Assembly (NCBI GenBank): GCA_020632755.1
Contig: JACKEY010000004.1
Span: 779,501-843,500, forward strand
Direction: 5' to 3'
Length of the DNA: 64,000 nt
Source: Alphaproteobacteria bacterium
GTDB lineage: Bacteria > Myxococcota_A > UBA796 > UBA2385
This document shows, in pieces, positions 55,176-63,733 of this stretch; the stretch's first letter is position 1; the number at the start of each line of letters is the position of its first letter. The notes under the pieces were generated by a model. That model saw only the letters and a program-made list of their open reading frames with translations. It did not search any database and was not told the DNA's origin. The position numbers were made by a program, and so were the translations under genes.

Positions 55176-56606
55176 CTAGAGGGGGAGCTCGACCCGCGAC
55201 AGGGTACGACCCCGGCGGACGGTGATGAGGGCGGTGCGGCGGTGGGCGCTCTTGGTGGACGCCACGGCCGCGCGCAGCTCGTCGGTGCTGCTCACGGCGC
55301 GGCCGTTGATGGCGACGATGGCGTCGCCGGCCCGGCCGCCGATGCGGGCGAAGGCGCCGTCGGGCTGAAGGCTCTCGACGGGCACGCCGCCCTGGTGCGG
55401 GCCACCGCCGGCGGGGCGCAGGCCCAGCACGCGGTCCAGGCTGGCGTCGACGACCTCGTCGGGCAGGGCCTGGGTGGCGAGCTCGATGGTCAGCTGTTGG
55501 TACTGCTTGCCCGAGGGGCGGCGCACGTCCAGGCTGACGGTGCGGCCGGGCTCGAAGGCGGCGAGCCAGGCGTTCAGGTCGCCGCGGCCCTGGATCTCGC
55601 GGCGGTCCACGCCGACGATGACGTCCCCGGCCTGCAGCCCGGCGCCGACCGAGCCCTGGATGGCGTAGACCTGTTCGACCCGGGCGGCGGTGCGCAGCCC
55701 GTCGTCGGCGGTCAGGTCGCGCAGGTAGACGTCTTCGAGGTCGACGCCCAGCCAGGGGCTGCGGACCATGCCGTAGCTCGACAGGTCGTGGGCCACCTTG
55801 ATGGCGCGGTCGACCGGGATGGCGAAGCCGATGCCTTCGGCGTCGGCGCGGATCGCGGTGTTGATGCCGATGAGCCGGCCGTGCACGTCCAGCAGCGGGC
55901 CGCCGGAGTTGCCCGGGTTGATGCTGGCGTCGGTCTGCAGGAAGTCCTGGTAGACGCGGCGGTCGGTCTCGAGCGGCCGCTCGGTGGCCGACAGCACGCC
56001 GGTGGTCACGGTGTGGCCCAGGCCGAAGGGGTTGCCGATGGCGATGACGGGCTCGCCCAGCATCAGGTCCGAGCTGGTGCCGATCTCCACGACGGCCAGC
56101 TGGTCGGCGTCGCGCAGCTGCAGCACGGCCAGGTCCAGGTCCTCGTCCAGGCCGAGCACGTCGGCTTCGTAGTCGCGCCCGTCGGCGAAGGTGGCGGTGA
56201 TCCGGCTGGCCCGGGTCACGACGTGGGCGTTGGTCAACACCAGGCCGTCGGCTTCGATGACGACGCCGGAGCCTTCGCTGGCCAAGGTCGTCGGTGCGCC
56301 CCGGAACCGCGAGAAGGGGTCGTCGTTGGGGACCTCGGTCGTGATCGACACCACGGCGGGCGCGACCTTCTCGACGGCCACCACGACCGGTGTGCGGCGC
56401 ACGGGGTCGGACGCGGCAGGCGGCACCTGCGGCTGTGTGGTGGCTTCGACCGGCGGGGCTTCGGGCTTGGGCCCGCTGGCGTCGGCCCCGCCCAGCACGC
56501 CGACGACGAGCCCGGTGGCCCCCGCACCCAGGCCGACCAGCGCGACCAGGGCGACGATGCTGCGGGAGCGGGCGGCGGGACGGTCCACGAGCGCACCGAT
56601 ACGCAC
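55176..56606 (-). CDS. HtrA/DegP-type periplasmic serine protease
   Basis: A 476-residue protein from GTG 56606, with an N-terminal TM (SIVALVALVGLGAGATGLV) and a Pro-rich linker. The trypsin-like domain has His128 (LTNAHVV), Asp158 (DLDLAVLQL) and Ser234 (NPGNSGGPL). Two PDZ domains follow (GLQAGDVIVGVDRREI; GRAGDAIVAINGRAV). Anchored in the inner membrane and facing the periplasm, it should degrade or sense misfolded envelope proteins. DegS-like by anchor, DegP-like by two PDZ domains. Divergent from bamD. Confidence 0.93.
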   Translation of the reverse strand: MRIGALVDRPAARSRSIVALVALVGLGAGATGLVVGVLGGADASGPKPEAPPVEATTQPQVPPAASDPVRRTPVVVAVEKVAPAVVSITTEVPNDDPFSRFRGAPTTLASEGSGVVIEADGLVLTNAHVVTRASRITATFADGRDYEADVLGLDEDLDLAVLQLRDADQLAVVEIGTSSDLMLGEPVIAIGNPFGLGHTVTTGVLSATERPLETDRRVYQDFLQTDASINPGNSGGPLLDVHGRLIGINTAIRADAEGIGFAIPVDRAIKVAHDLSSYGMVRSPWLGVDLEDVYLRDLTADDGLRTAARVEQVYAIQGSVGAGLQAGDVIVGVDRREIQGRGDLNAWLAAFEPGRTVSLDVRRPSGKQYQQLTIELATQALPDEVVDASLDRVLGLRPAGGGPHQGGVPVESLQPDGAFARIGGRAGDAIVAINGRAVSSTDELRAAVASTKSAHRRTALITVRRGRTLSRVELPL

Positions 56607-56628
56607 CGCGGCCGCTGTGGCAAGGCCC

Positions 56629-56700
56629 GCCTCCTCCCCGCCTCCTCCTCCCGGCGCCTCCTCCTCCCGGCGCCGCCTCCTCCCGCGCCCCCTCCTCCTC
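56629..56700. repeat. Polypyrimidine tract with 16-nt direct repeats
   Basis: Between htrA-like and bamD genes the + strand is almost entirely C and T/G-spaced, with CGCCTCCTCCTCCCGG repeated at 56655-56670 and nearly so just before it, and a partial third copy. It may be prone to non-B structure or slippage. Confidence 0.55.
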
Positions 56701-56734
56701 GCCGCACCGACCCCGGCGCGCTAGTGGGCGGCCC

Positions 56735-57517
56735 ATGCTTCGCCTCTCCCGCCTGCGCCTGCTCCTCGGAGCGCTCCTCCTCTCCTTCGCCGTCGTGTCC
56801 GCGCCGGCGGACGCAGCGCCCAAGCGCCGCGGCAAGGAGCTGTCCGTGGCCGAGCAGTACGACCTCGGCCTGAAGTACCTCAAGCGCGGCTACTACACGC
56901 GGGCGCTCGAGACCTTCAACCGCATCCGCAACTACCACCGCGACGATCCTCTCGCGGTCAAGGCGGAGCTGGCGGTGGCCGACGCCTACTTCCGCAAGGG
57001 CGAGTGGGACCAGGCCCGCCTGGCCTACGAAGACTTCATGCGCCTGCACCCGCGGCATCCCGACATCGACCACGTCGTGTACCGGATCGGCATGTCGCTC
57101 TACAAGAAGTCGCCCCAGGTGGCCGCTCGGGACCAGGTCTGGACCCGCCAGGCCGTGAACACCTGGGCCGGCTTCGACAGCCGCTTCCCCGAGAGCGAGC
57201 ACAAGGAAGAAGTCGCCGAGCGTTATGCCGACAGCCGCGAGCGGCTGGCCCGCAAGGAGCTCCTGATCGCGCGGTTCTACCTGCGCCGCAAGGCGTGGCG
57301 GGCCGTCTACGGTCGGGCCGAGGGGCTGGTGCGGCGCTTTCCCGACTCGGATGCCAGCACCGAAGGCTGGGAGCTGCTGGCCACGGCCAGCGCCTGGCGC
57401 GGCGACGAGGCGACCCTGGTCGAAGCCCTGGCCAAGCTGCAGGGCATCGATCCGGCCGCCGCTGCCCGGCTCGAGAGCCGCCTGTCCCGCATCGAGCCCG
57501 AAGACGACGACGGCTGA
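56735..57517 (+). CDS. bamD: BamD-like outer-membrane assembly TPR protein
   Basis: A 260-residue protein with signal peptide (LRLLLGALLLSFAVVSAPADA) and tandem TPR units as in BamD/YfiO: AEQYDLGLKYLKRGYYTRAL, AVADAYFRKGEWDQARLAYEDF, RHPDIDHVVYRIGMSLYKK, RYADSRERLARKELLIARFY. BamD works with BamA to insert beta-barrel proteins. Unlike canonical BamD there is no Cys at the signal cleavage site, so it should be a soluble periplasmic protein. The acidic C-terminus is short. Start lacks a Shine-Dalgarno; TAGTGG lies 7 nt upstream. Confidence 0.87.
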   Translation: MLRLSRLRLLLGALLLSFAVVSAPADAAPKRRGKELSVAEQYDLGLKYLKRGYYTRALETFNRIRNYHRDDPLAVKAELAVADAYFRKGEWDQARLAYEDFMRLHPRHPDIDHVVYRIGMSLYKKSPQVAARDQVWTRQAVNTWAGFDSRFPESEHKEEVAERYADSRERLARKELLIARFYLRRKAWRAVYGRAEGLVRRFPDSDASTEGWELLATASAWRGDEATLVEALAKLQGIDPAAAARLESRLSRIEPEDDDG

Positions 57518-57543
57518 GGCCGTCGGGGGCGCGGCGCTCGCGC

Positions 57544-58485
57544 TCAGCCGTCGTGGCGGTTCAGGAAGCCCCGGAAGGACACACCCAGGTCGGCGGCCCA
57601 GACGTCTGTCGGGTTGTTGATCGCGTAGGCGGTGTGCGACAGGCCGAAGCTCACGGTCGTCGCGTCGCTGGCCCGCACGATGGCCTTGCCGCCCGCCTGC
57701 AGGGACATGATGTTCAGCGACCCGAAGCGATCGACGTCCAGCACGATGTCCAGGTTGGTGAGCATGTCTTCGACGTCGTGGCCGGTCGGGCGCCACAGCC
57801 AGCCGATCTCGGGGCCGACCGCCAGCAGGCGGCCCGGCGAGAGCAGCAGCTGCGCTTCCGACCAGACCTCGGGGCCGGGGGCTTCGACGCCGACGACGGT
57901 GCCGCTTGCGCTGCGGTAGCGCCCGCCGCCCTCGAGGTAGGCCGACCAGTAGCCCTGCTGCCCCAGCCCGCCGCTGCGGCCGACGACCACGAAGGCGCCG
58001 GCGTCCATGCTGCCTTCGCCGCGGTTCGTGATGCGCTCGCGGTCGGGGGCCGTGGCCTGCCCGAGCCGCAGCTCGCCGCCGAAGGACAGGGTGACCGGCG
58101 GGCCGAACAGCTCGTCGAGGGCCACGACCTTGGCCCGACCGCGCACGATGCCCAGGCCCTTGGTCGCCTTGCAGGCGTCCAGGGTCAGGTCCTGACAGGG
58201 GAAGGACTCGGTGTGGTTCTGGCGCACGGACTGCCAGGGCACGGCCAGCTCGACCTCCATGCGGTCGAGCACGCCGATGGTGCCGATGGCCTTGACGCCG
58301 AAGGTCTGCACGCCCTGGCCGACGTCGAGCACGTCGTCGCTGCCCGAGCCCGTGGACTGGGCCAGGTGGTCGAAGCGCTGGCCCTCGACGCCCAGGTACA
58401 GGGTGTGGTCCCCGCGGCCGAGTACCCACGGGCCGGAGCCGGCGTGGGCGGGAGCGGTCAGGGCGAGCAGCAGGGGGAGCAGCAT
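57544..58485 (-). CDS. Outer-membrane beta-barrel protein, 313 aa
   Basis: Starts MLLPLLLALTAPAHAG, a Sec signal peptide cut at AHA. The mature protein alternates short polar and amphipathic strands (HTLYLGVEGQRFDHLAQ; MEVELAVPWQSVRQNH; VTLSFGGELRLGQA; GYWSAYLEGGGRYRS; TTVSFGLSHTAYAINN) and ends with an aromatic strand (GVSFRGFLNRHDG), typical of transporters or adhesin barrels. No specific family recognised. Same strand and just downstream of the Ser/Thr kinase gene. Confidence 0.8.
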   Translation of the reverse strand: MLLPLLLALTAPAHAGSGPWVLGRGDHTLYLGVEGQRFDHLAQSTGSGSDDVLDVGQGVQTFGVKAIGTIGVLDRMEVELAVPWQSVRQNHTESFPCQDLTLDACKATKGLGIVRGRAKVVALDELFGPPVTLSFGGELRLGQATAPDRERITNRGEGSMDAGAFVVVGRSGGLGQQGYWSAYLEGGGRYRSASGTVVGVEAPGPEVWSEAQLLLSPGRLLAVGPEIGWLWRPTGHDVEDMLTNLDIVLDVDRFGSLNIMSLQAGGKAIVRASDATTVSFGLSHTAYAINNPTDVWAADLGVSFRGFLNRHDG

Positions 58486-58560
58486 GGAGCCTCTGGGGAG
58501 GAGGAGGGGAGGGGGCGAGGAGTCCCTACCGTCGTGGCGAGGCCGCGCGAGCCGTGGGTG

Positions 58561-60816
58561 CTACTGGCGGGTGGCCGACCACGACAGGGTGCCGTCGCCC
58601 TTCCGGCCATAGGTGCCCATCATGCCGGTGCCGCGCACGACGCCCGTGAACTCGAGGTTGCTGCCGTCGATGTCCACCAGGGAGATGCGGTTCGTCTCGG
58701 CGTCGTAGCGGCCCTGCACCTTGGTGACGCGCTCGATCGGGCCCTGGGTGAACCGGATCTGGCCGGTCAGGCCGGTCTCGGCGCTGCCCGCCAGCACCAG
58801 GGTGAGCGGGCGGCCGTTGGCTTCTCCGGACCAGGTGCCGCCGAGGCTGGGCGCGGGGCGAGGCGGGGGGGCCTCGGGGTCGGGCTCGGCGTCGGTGACG
58901 GCGTCCCCGGGAGGAGGGGTGGTCTCGCCGCCGGCAGGGAGGGAGACCGCGGTGGCGGCTTCCCGCTCGGCGGCTTCGCGTGCAGCGGCTTCGCGTGCAG
59001 CGGCTTCTCGGGCAGCGGCTTCTCGGGCAGCGGCTTCTCGGGCAGCGGCCTCGCGGGCAGCGGCCTCCTTCGCTTCTGCCTCGCGGGCGGCGGCTTCTTG
59101 CGCTTCTGCCTCGCGGGCGGCGGCTTCCCGCTCGGCGGCCTCGCGTGCAGCGGCCTCGGCGGCCTCGCGGGTGGCGGCTTCTCGCGCGGCGGTCTCCGCG
59201 GCGGCTTCTCGCGCGGCGGTCTCGGCTGCGGTCTCCGCGGCGTCCCGGGCAGCGGCCTGCTGGGCCGCCGCGTCCCGGACCGCGGCTTCGGCAGCCGTGC
59301 GGGCGGCGGCTTCTGCGGCGGCGGCACGGGCGGCGTCGTCGGCGGAAGCTGGCGTCGCCTCGCCGTCGGTGGGCGCGACCGCCTCGCCCAGGACGACGTC
59401 GCCGCCGTCCACGGTCTCGACCGGCAGTCCGTCACCTCGCTGGTTCATCCACCACCAGCCGCCGCCGGCCGCGCCGATCAACAGCAGGACCGCCGCCACC
59501 CACGGCAGCGGGCTGCGGGCCGGGGGCTCGGGCAGGTCGTCCAGGGCCGCGGTGTCGCCGTCGCCGCCGATGGTGACGCCGGTCGGGCGGACCGGAGCGT
59601 CGCTCCCGCCGGCCGTTCGCAGGGTCAGCGAGCCGGCGGCGCCTTCGGTGTCGATGCTGTCGTCGACGCGGATGCCGCCCGAGCCCGGCCCCAGGGCCCG
59701 CGGGGCGGGGGCGCGATCGAGCCGATCATCGGGCGGCGCCAGGGTCGCGCCTTCGACGCCGGGCGTCGCGAAGTCGGGGGTGTCGGCCGGCGTCGGCAGG
59801 CTGCCGCCAGGCTCCGCGCCGGCCGCGCCCCTGACGGGTGGCGCCTCGCCCACCGCCGTCACCCCGCCGTCCGCCGACAGAGAGGGGCGCGGAGTGGACT
59901 CGGTGATCTCGGGCCGGTGCAGCCCGGACGGCAGGGCTTCCTGTTCCAGCTTCTGGATGCGGGCCCGCAAGACCGGGGCGTCGGCGTAGAGCGCGTCCGC
60001 CAGCTCGTGGCAGCCCTGGAAGCGGTCGGCCACCCGCGGCTCCAGGCAGCGGGCGATGGCGGTCGCCACGTGGGGCGGACAGTCGGGCACCAGCGACTGG
60101 ATCGGCGCGAACCGTCCCGCGACGGTCGCCTGCATCGTGGCGAAGGGCGTCTCCTGGTCGAAGGGACGGCGCCCCGACAGCATCTCGTACAGGATGGCGC
60201 CCAGCGCGAAGATGTCGGCCCGGTGGTCGACGGCGCCGCTGTCTTCGATCTGCTCCGGGGCCATGTAGCCAGGGGTGCCCATCAGCACGCCCTGGCGGGT
60301 CGAGCCCTCGCGCAGCCGGATGTCCTCGGCCGCGACCTTGGCGATGCCGAAGTCACTGACCTTGGGCACCAGCCGGCCACGCACCCGCTCCAGCAGGATG
60401 TTGGCGGGCTTCAGATCCCGGTGCAGCACCCCCACGTCATGGGCAGCGGCGACCGCCGACAGCACGCCGGCGAACAGCTCGAGCGCTTCGGGCAGCACCA
60501 GGCTGCCCTGCTCGTGCAGCAGGGCCTGCAGGTGGCTCCCGTCGACGAACTCCATCACCAGGCAGGGGTTGCCCTCGTGCTCGACCACGTCGGTCACGCG
60601 CACCAGGTTCGGGTGCCGCAGCTGGGCCTGGATCCGCCCCTCGAGCAGCAGGCGGTCGGCCAGGCTCGGCCGTGCCAGGGTCAGGATCTTCACCGCGTGC
60701 ACGCTGCCCAGGCGCACGTGCCGGACCTTGAAGACCCGGGCGATGCCGCCTTCGCCGATCAGGGTCTCGACCCGGAATCGCTCGGCGATCAGGTCGCCTT
60801 GGTGGAGGGTGAGCAA
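58561..60816 (-). CDS. Ser/Thr protein kinase with helical stalk
   Basis: A 751-residue protein if TTG 60816 (GGAG 5 nt upstream) is used; GTG 60933 would add 39 residues but has no Shine-Dalgarno. Kinase domain 14-280: GEGGIARVF loop, Lys43 in HAVKIL, Asp134 in HRDLKPAN, SDFGIAK, GTPGYMAPEQ. After a low-complexity region comes a TM at about 437-457 (WVAAVLLLIGAAGGGWWW), then about 130 residues of Ala/Glu/Arg repeats (about 490-625), forming a long helix, and a C-terminal beta domain (LGGTWSGEANGRPLTLVL). The extracytoplasmic stalk probably holds a sensor domain away from the membrane. Confidence 0.93.
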   Translation of the reverse strand: MLTLHQGDLIAERFRVETLIGEGGIARVFKVRHVRLGSVHAVKILTLARPSLADRLLLEGRIQAQLRHPNLVRVTDVVEHEGNPCLVMEFVDGSHLQALLHEQGSLVLPEALELFAGVLSAVAAAHDVGVLHRDLKPANILLERVRGRLVPKVSDFGIAKVAAEDIRLREGSTRQGVLMGTPGYMAPEQIEDSGAVDHRADIFALGAILYEMLSGRRPFDQETPFATMQATVAGRFAPIQSLVPDCPPHVATAIARCLEPRVADRFQGCHELADALYADAPVLRARIQKLEQEALPSGLHRPEITESTPRPSLSADGGVTAVGEAPPVRGAAGAEPGGSLPTPADTPDFATPGVEGATLAPPDDRLDRAPAPRALGPGSGGIRVDDSIDTEGAAGSLTLRTAGGSDAPVRPTGVTIGGDGDTAALDDLPEPPARSPLPWVAAVLLLIGAAGGGWWWMNQRGDGLPVETVDGGDVVLGEAVAPTDGEATPASADDAARAAAAEAAARTAAEAAVRDAAAQQAAARDAAETAAETAAREAAAETAAREAATREAAEAAAREAAEREAAAREAEAQEAAAREAEAKEAAAREAAAREAAAREAAAREAAAREAAAREAAEREAATAVSLPAGGETTPPPGDAVTDAEPDPEAPPPRPAPSLGGTWSGEANGRPLTLVLAGSAETGLTGQIRFTQGPIERVTKVQGRYDAETNRISLVDIDGSNLEFTGVVRGTGMMGTYGRKGDGTLSWSATRQ
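58982..59056. repeat. 15-nt tandem repeat encoding AAREA helix
   Basis: Five consecutive 15-nt units of the type GCAGCGGCTTCTCGG, differing at one to three positions, within the kinase gene; related but degenerate units extend to about 59340. On the coding strand they encode AREAA pentapeptides, like rigid EAAAR linkers. Confidence 0.75.
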
Positions 60817-61041
60817 CAGCGCTCCAGCGGGCTTCAGCGGGGGAGGGGAGCATCGACGCCGGAACGGTCCAGCGGTTCTGGAGACGAGAGAGGAGGAGGC
60901 CGACTCGACCGCCGAGGAGGCGACGGCGTCCACGCATGGTGGCCATAGCCCGCGGATCCCATCGTGGCGTCCGGAGCCCGGTTCGCGGTCCGTGACGTTC
61001 CGAGGCCTATGTCTTGGTTCATCACCATCCGGGCAGGTCGC

Positions 61042-61047
61042 TACTCT
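61042..61047 (+). promoter_or_regulatory. Possible -10 TACTCT for CBS protein gene
   Basis: TACTCT precedes the CBS gene by 44 nt; TTCATC 18 nt upstream is a poor -35. The 60934-61091 gap between the two divergent genes shows no other feature. Confidence 0.3.
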
Positions 61048-61091
61048 CTGCCTCGGCGACCGGTCATGCTCCTCTTCCAGTGAGGTGCCCC

Positions 61092-61859
61092 ATGGTTCCT
61101 GTCCGAGACATCATGGCCGTCGAGCCGCAGATCCTCTCCGCCGACGCGCCCGTCGCCGTCGCCGCGTCCCTGCTCTCCCGCTGGGGCGCACGGCCCCTGC
61201 TGGTGGCGGGCGGGGGAGGGCGTCTGGTCGGCGTCGTCGGCGACGCCGAGCTCGCCGCGGCCCCGCGCAGCGCGCAGCGGGTCGGCGAGGTCGCCCGCAC
61301 CGACTTCGTGACCGCCGACGGCAGCATCGACCTGGGGCAGCTCCTGGTCGACAGCCGGCCGTCGCCGGCTGGCCTCATCGTCGTGGTCAGCAGCGGTCGC
61401 CCGGTCGGCTCGCTGACCGACATGGACTTCGCCCGCATCGCGCCGCACGTGGTCGACGGCACCCGCCTGGTCGGCGACGCCGGCCCGCTCTGCTCCTTCC
61501 TGTCCCTGGACGAGAGCTTCGGCGTGGCGGGCGCCGCCGGGCTGCTCACCACCCGCGACACCGACTTCGTCGTCGTCGAGCGCGACGGCGCCTCGGTCGG
61601 CGTGCTCGAGCGCATCCAGGTCGAGCGGGCCAGCCTGGCCGGCATGCGCACCCTGAGCCAGGTGCTGGGCCGCACCCAGCTGCCGGTGGGTCAGCGCACG
61701 ACCCTGCGCAGCGCGGCCCACGCCATGGTCCGCTGCCGCGCCCGCGGCATCGCCGTCACGGACGACACCGGGCGCGTGGCCGGCGTGCTGACGGTCGCGG
61801 ACATCGTGGCTGCCGTCAGCGAGGTCTTCCTGGGCGGGCCCGACGTCGCCGTGGCCTGA
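61092..61859 (+). CDS. CBS-domain protein, 255 aa
   Basis: Starts at ATG 61092 (GAGGTGCCCC before it). Two to four CBS units are visible: MAVEPQILSADAPVAVAASL with GGRLVGVVGDAEL, PVGSLTDMDFARI, DASVGVLERIQV-like text, and VGQRTTLRSAAHAMVRCRARG with RVAGVLTVADIVAAV. No catalytic domain, so it probably senses adenine nucleotides and acts on a partner. Divergent from the Ser/Thr kinase. Confidence 0.87.
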   Translation: MVPVRDIMAVEPQILSADAPVAVAASLLSRWGARPLLVAGGGGRLVGVVGDAELAAAPRSAQRVGEVARTDFVTADGSIDLGQLLVDSRPSPAGLIVVVSSGRPVGSLTDMDFARIAPHVVDGTRLVGDAGPLCSFLSLDESFGVAGAAGLLTTRDTDFVVVERDGASVGVLERIQVERASLAGMRTLSQVLGRTQLPVGQRTTLRSAAHAMVRCRARGIAVTDDTGRVAGVLTVADIVAAVSEVFLGGPDVAVA

Positions 61860-61947
61860 GCCGCGCGGGCGCCGCACCGAGCGGACCCGCACTGCCGGGG
61901 CCGTCGGAGCGGCTTAGGGGGCGGGCGCTCTGAGCCCGGATGGTCCC

Positions 61948-62853
61948 GTGAACGCCCCTCGCCCCCGCAGCACCGTCGTCGCCCTCCTCGCCGTGGGCCT
62001 GGTGGGCTGTGCCGCGAAGAAGCACGACCTGGTCGTGCGGTCCGGCCCGGACCTGTCGGCGCCGCCGACCCGTGTCGCGCTCGCCCCGGCGGTGCTCGTG
62101 CATGCCGAGCAGCTGACCCTGGCCCCCGACGGTGCCGCCGTGCGCGATCGCCCGCTGACGTCGACCGGCCAGGACGGCGCGCTCATGGACATCGACGAAG
62201 CGACCCCCGAAGAAGCCGAGCTGCTCGACATCTTCTACCGCAACCTCTACGTCGGCAAGGTGTGGATGGGCGGCGGCTACGACATGCTGCCCGCCATCGG
62301 CAACCAGGTGCGCTCCCTCGCCCTGACCTTCTCGCTGCGCACCGACTACGCGGCCCAGGCCCAGTCCTGGGCCGACCAGACCCTGGCCGACGTGCTCGGC
62401 CAGCGCGAGCTGGTCGTCGATCCCCTGCCGACGTCGGTCGAGGCGGCGCTCACCGCACCGGCGATCCGCACCATCCGCGGCTCGGGGCCCCTCGACGGCC
62501 ACGACAACCAGAACCTGCCGCGCATCGAGCTGACGCCGGCGGCCCTCGACCCCTCGGCGCTGCCCCAGGGCATCGACGCGCCGGTCGTGCTGGTGCCGAT
62601 GATCGTCCACTACTACGCCCACAACGGCGGCTGGTTCGTCGGCCAGGCCGAGGGATGTCCGGCCGGCGCGCGGGTGCGCCTGCTGTGGGTGCTGCACGAC
62701 ACCGGCACCGGCGCCGTGCTGACCTGGGGCGACGTGTCGGCGCGCTACGTCGAGAAGTATTTCTACAGCCCCAACGACGTGCAGCTGCAGGACTACCTGC
62801 TGGCCGCCGAGGGCATGATCCGCGGCGCCCTCGAAGAAGGCCTGCTGGACTGA
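61948..62853 (+). CDS. Lipoprotein, 301 aa
   Basis: Starts at GTG 61948 with signal ending in the lipobox LVGC. The mature protein has no low-complexity linker and reads as a compact domain (EEAELLDIFYRNLYVGKVW; IVHYYAHNGGWFVGQAEGC; VRLLWVLHDTGTGAVLTWG; YVEKYFYSPNDVQLQDYLL), possibly a conserved myxobacterial family, but I do not recognise it. Confidence 0.82.
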   Translation: MNAPRPRSTVVALLAVGLVGCAAKKHDLVVRSGPDLSAPPTRVALAPAVLVHAEQLTLAPDGAAVRDRPLTSTGQDGALMDIDEATPEEAELLDIFYRNLYVGKVWMGGGYDMLPAIGNQVRSLALTFSLRTDYAAQAQSWADQTLADVLGQRELVVDPLPTSVEAALTAPAIRTIRGSGPLDGHDNQNLPRIELTPAALDPSALPQGIDAPVVLVPMIVHYYAHNGGWFVGQAEGCPAGARVRLLWVLHDTGTGAVLTWGDVSARYVEKYFYSPNDVQLQDYLLAAEGMIRGALEEGLLD

Positions 62854-62880
62854 AGCCGGCGCTGCGCCTCCCCCCGACGC

Positions 62881-62960
62881 AGCCTCCTCGACCCGCAGCC
62901 TCCTCGACCCGCAGCCTCCTCGACCCGCAGCCTCCTCGACCCGCAGCCTCCCCGAGACGC
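62881..62960. repeat. 16-nt tandem repeat, 4 perfect copies plus one degenerate
   Basis: AGCCTCCTCGACCCGC is repeated exactly four times from 62881 to 62944 and followed by a diverged copy to 62960. It lies just after a lipoprotein gene and before a terminator-like hairpin, in the 179-nt gap between convergent genes. Confidence 0.9.
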
Positions 62961-62962
62961 AG

Positions 62963-63006
62963 CGCGGCCGCTGACGACCCGCCGAAGCGGGCGGCCAGCG
63001 GCCGCG
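62963..63006. terminator. Bidirectional terminator hairpin
   Basis: CGCGGCCGCTG (62963-62973) pairs perfectly with CAGCGGCCGCG (62996-63006), and inside it CCGCC (62979-62983) pairs with GGCGG (62990-62994). The hairpin is placed between the 3' ends of two convergent genes, as expected for a shared terminator. Confidence 0.6.
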
Positions 63007-63032
63007 AGACCGTCGCGCGGTCCGAGCGGGGC

Positions 63033-63479
63033 TCAGCCCTGCTGCGGGTTCGGGCGCTCGTCGATCTTGACGCCGCGGGCGTGCACGGTGGCGCAGCGCT
63101 TGCCGAAGACCGGGTAGCCGAAGGGCGCGAAGCCGGTGGTGTGGGTCTCGGCGCGGGTGTCCAGGACGTGGGTGGCGTCGGGGATCTTGTCGAGGGCGTG
63201 GTACAGCGCGCGCTTCTCTTCGGGGGTCGGGCCGCCGATCGGGAGGGCGGGCAGGCTGAAGCCGCCGGTCGAGGGCATGGACAGGGCGGCGGCCTGGTTC
63301 GCGAACAGGTGGCCCCAGTCGATGAAGATGTAGGTGCCGCAGGCCTCTTCGGTGGTCTGGCCCATGACGGTGAAGCCGGCGTCGGCGAAGGGGATCGGGG
63401 CCTGGGGGGCCCGGGCGCCCTTGAGGGAGCAGCCCGTCAGGGCGGTGAGGGCGACAGCAGCGAGCAGGGTCTTGCGCAT
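63033..63479 (-). CDS. Small lipoprotein, 148 aa
   Basis: Starts MRKTLLAAVALTALTGC (lipobox LTGC) behind GGAAGGACCC. The mature part (VMGQTTEEACGTYIFIDWGHL; FSLPALPIGGPTPEEKRALY; DATHVLDTRAETHTTGF) recalls small TRL-like lipoproteins, without certainty. A TAGCCT hexamer at 63553-63548 may be the -10. Confidence 0.8.
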   Translation of the reverse strand: MRKTLLAAVALTALTGCSLKGARAPQAPIPFADAGFTVMGQTTEEACGTYIFIDWGHLFANQAAALSMPSTGGFSLPALPIGGPTPEEKRALYHALDKIPDATHVLDTRAETHTTGFAPFGYPVFGKRCATVHARGVKIDERPNPQQG

Positions 63480-63628
63480 GGGTCCTTCCGGAGCGTTTGC
63501 GTGGAGGGAGCGGTCGGGGAGACCGCGGGGAGAGAGTCGGTGCGGGGAGGCTACCGGATTCTCGGGGGGTGCGTCGGCCGAAGCCGGCTCGGGCCGGCAT
63601 AACGGGGCGCTGCGGGCTTGTCCGCATG

Positions 63629-63640
63629 CGTGACGTCACG
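63629..63640. promoter_or_regulatory. Perfect palindrome CGTGACGTCACG
   Basis: A 12-bp perfect palindrome in the 254-nt gap between two divergent lipoprotein genes. GTGAC/GTCAC half-sites resemble those of CRP/FNR-type regulators, though the spacing is shorter. A GCCGGC hairpin with a 4-nt loop lies at 63583-63598; no other feature is seen in the gap. Confidence 0.4.
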
Positions 63641-63733
63641 ACTCGCGACGGTGGACCGGCCGGGCCGCGGCCCCGACTCGCGGGAGTGGCCGGTCCGGGC
63701 CTCGGCGGGTACCTGGGCCGCCCTGGAGGACGC

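Noticed and set aside
62881..62960. CRISPR-like array
   Set aside because: The 16-nt units are contiguous with no spacers and no cas genes are present.
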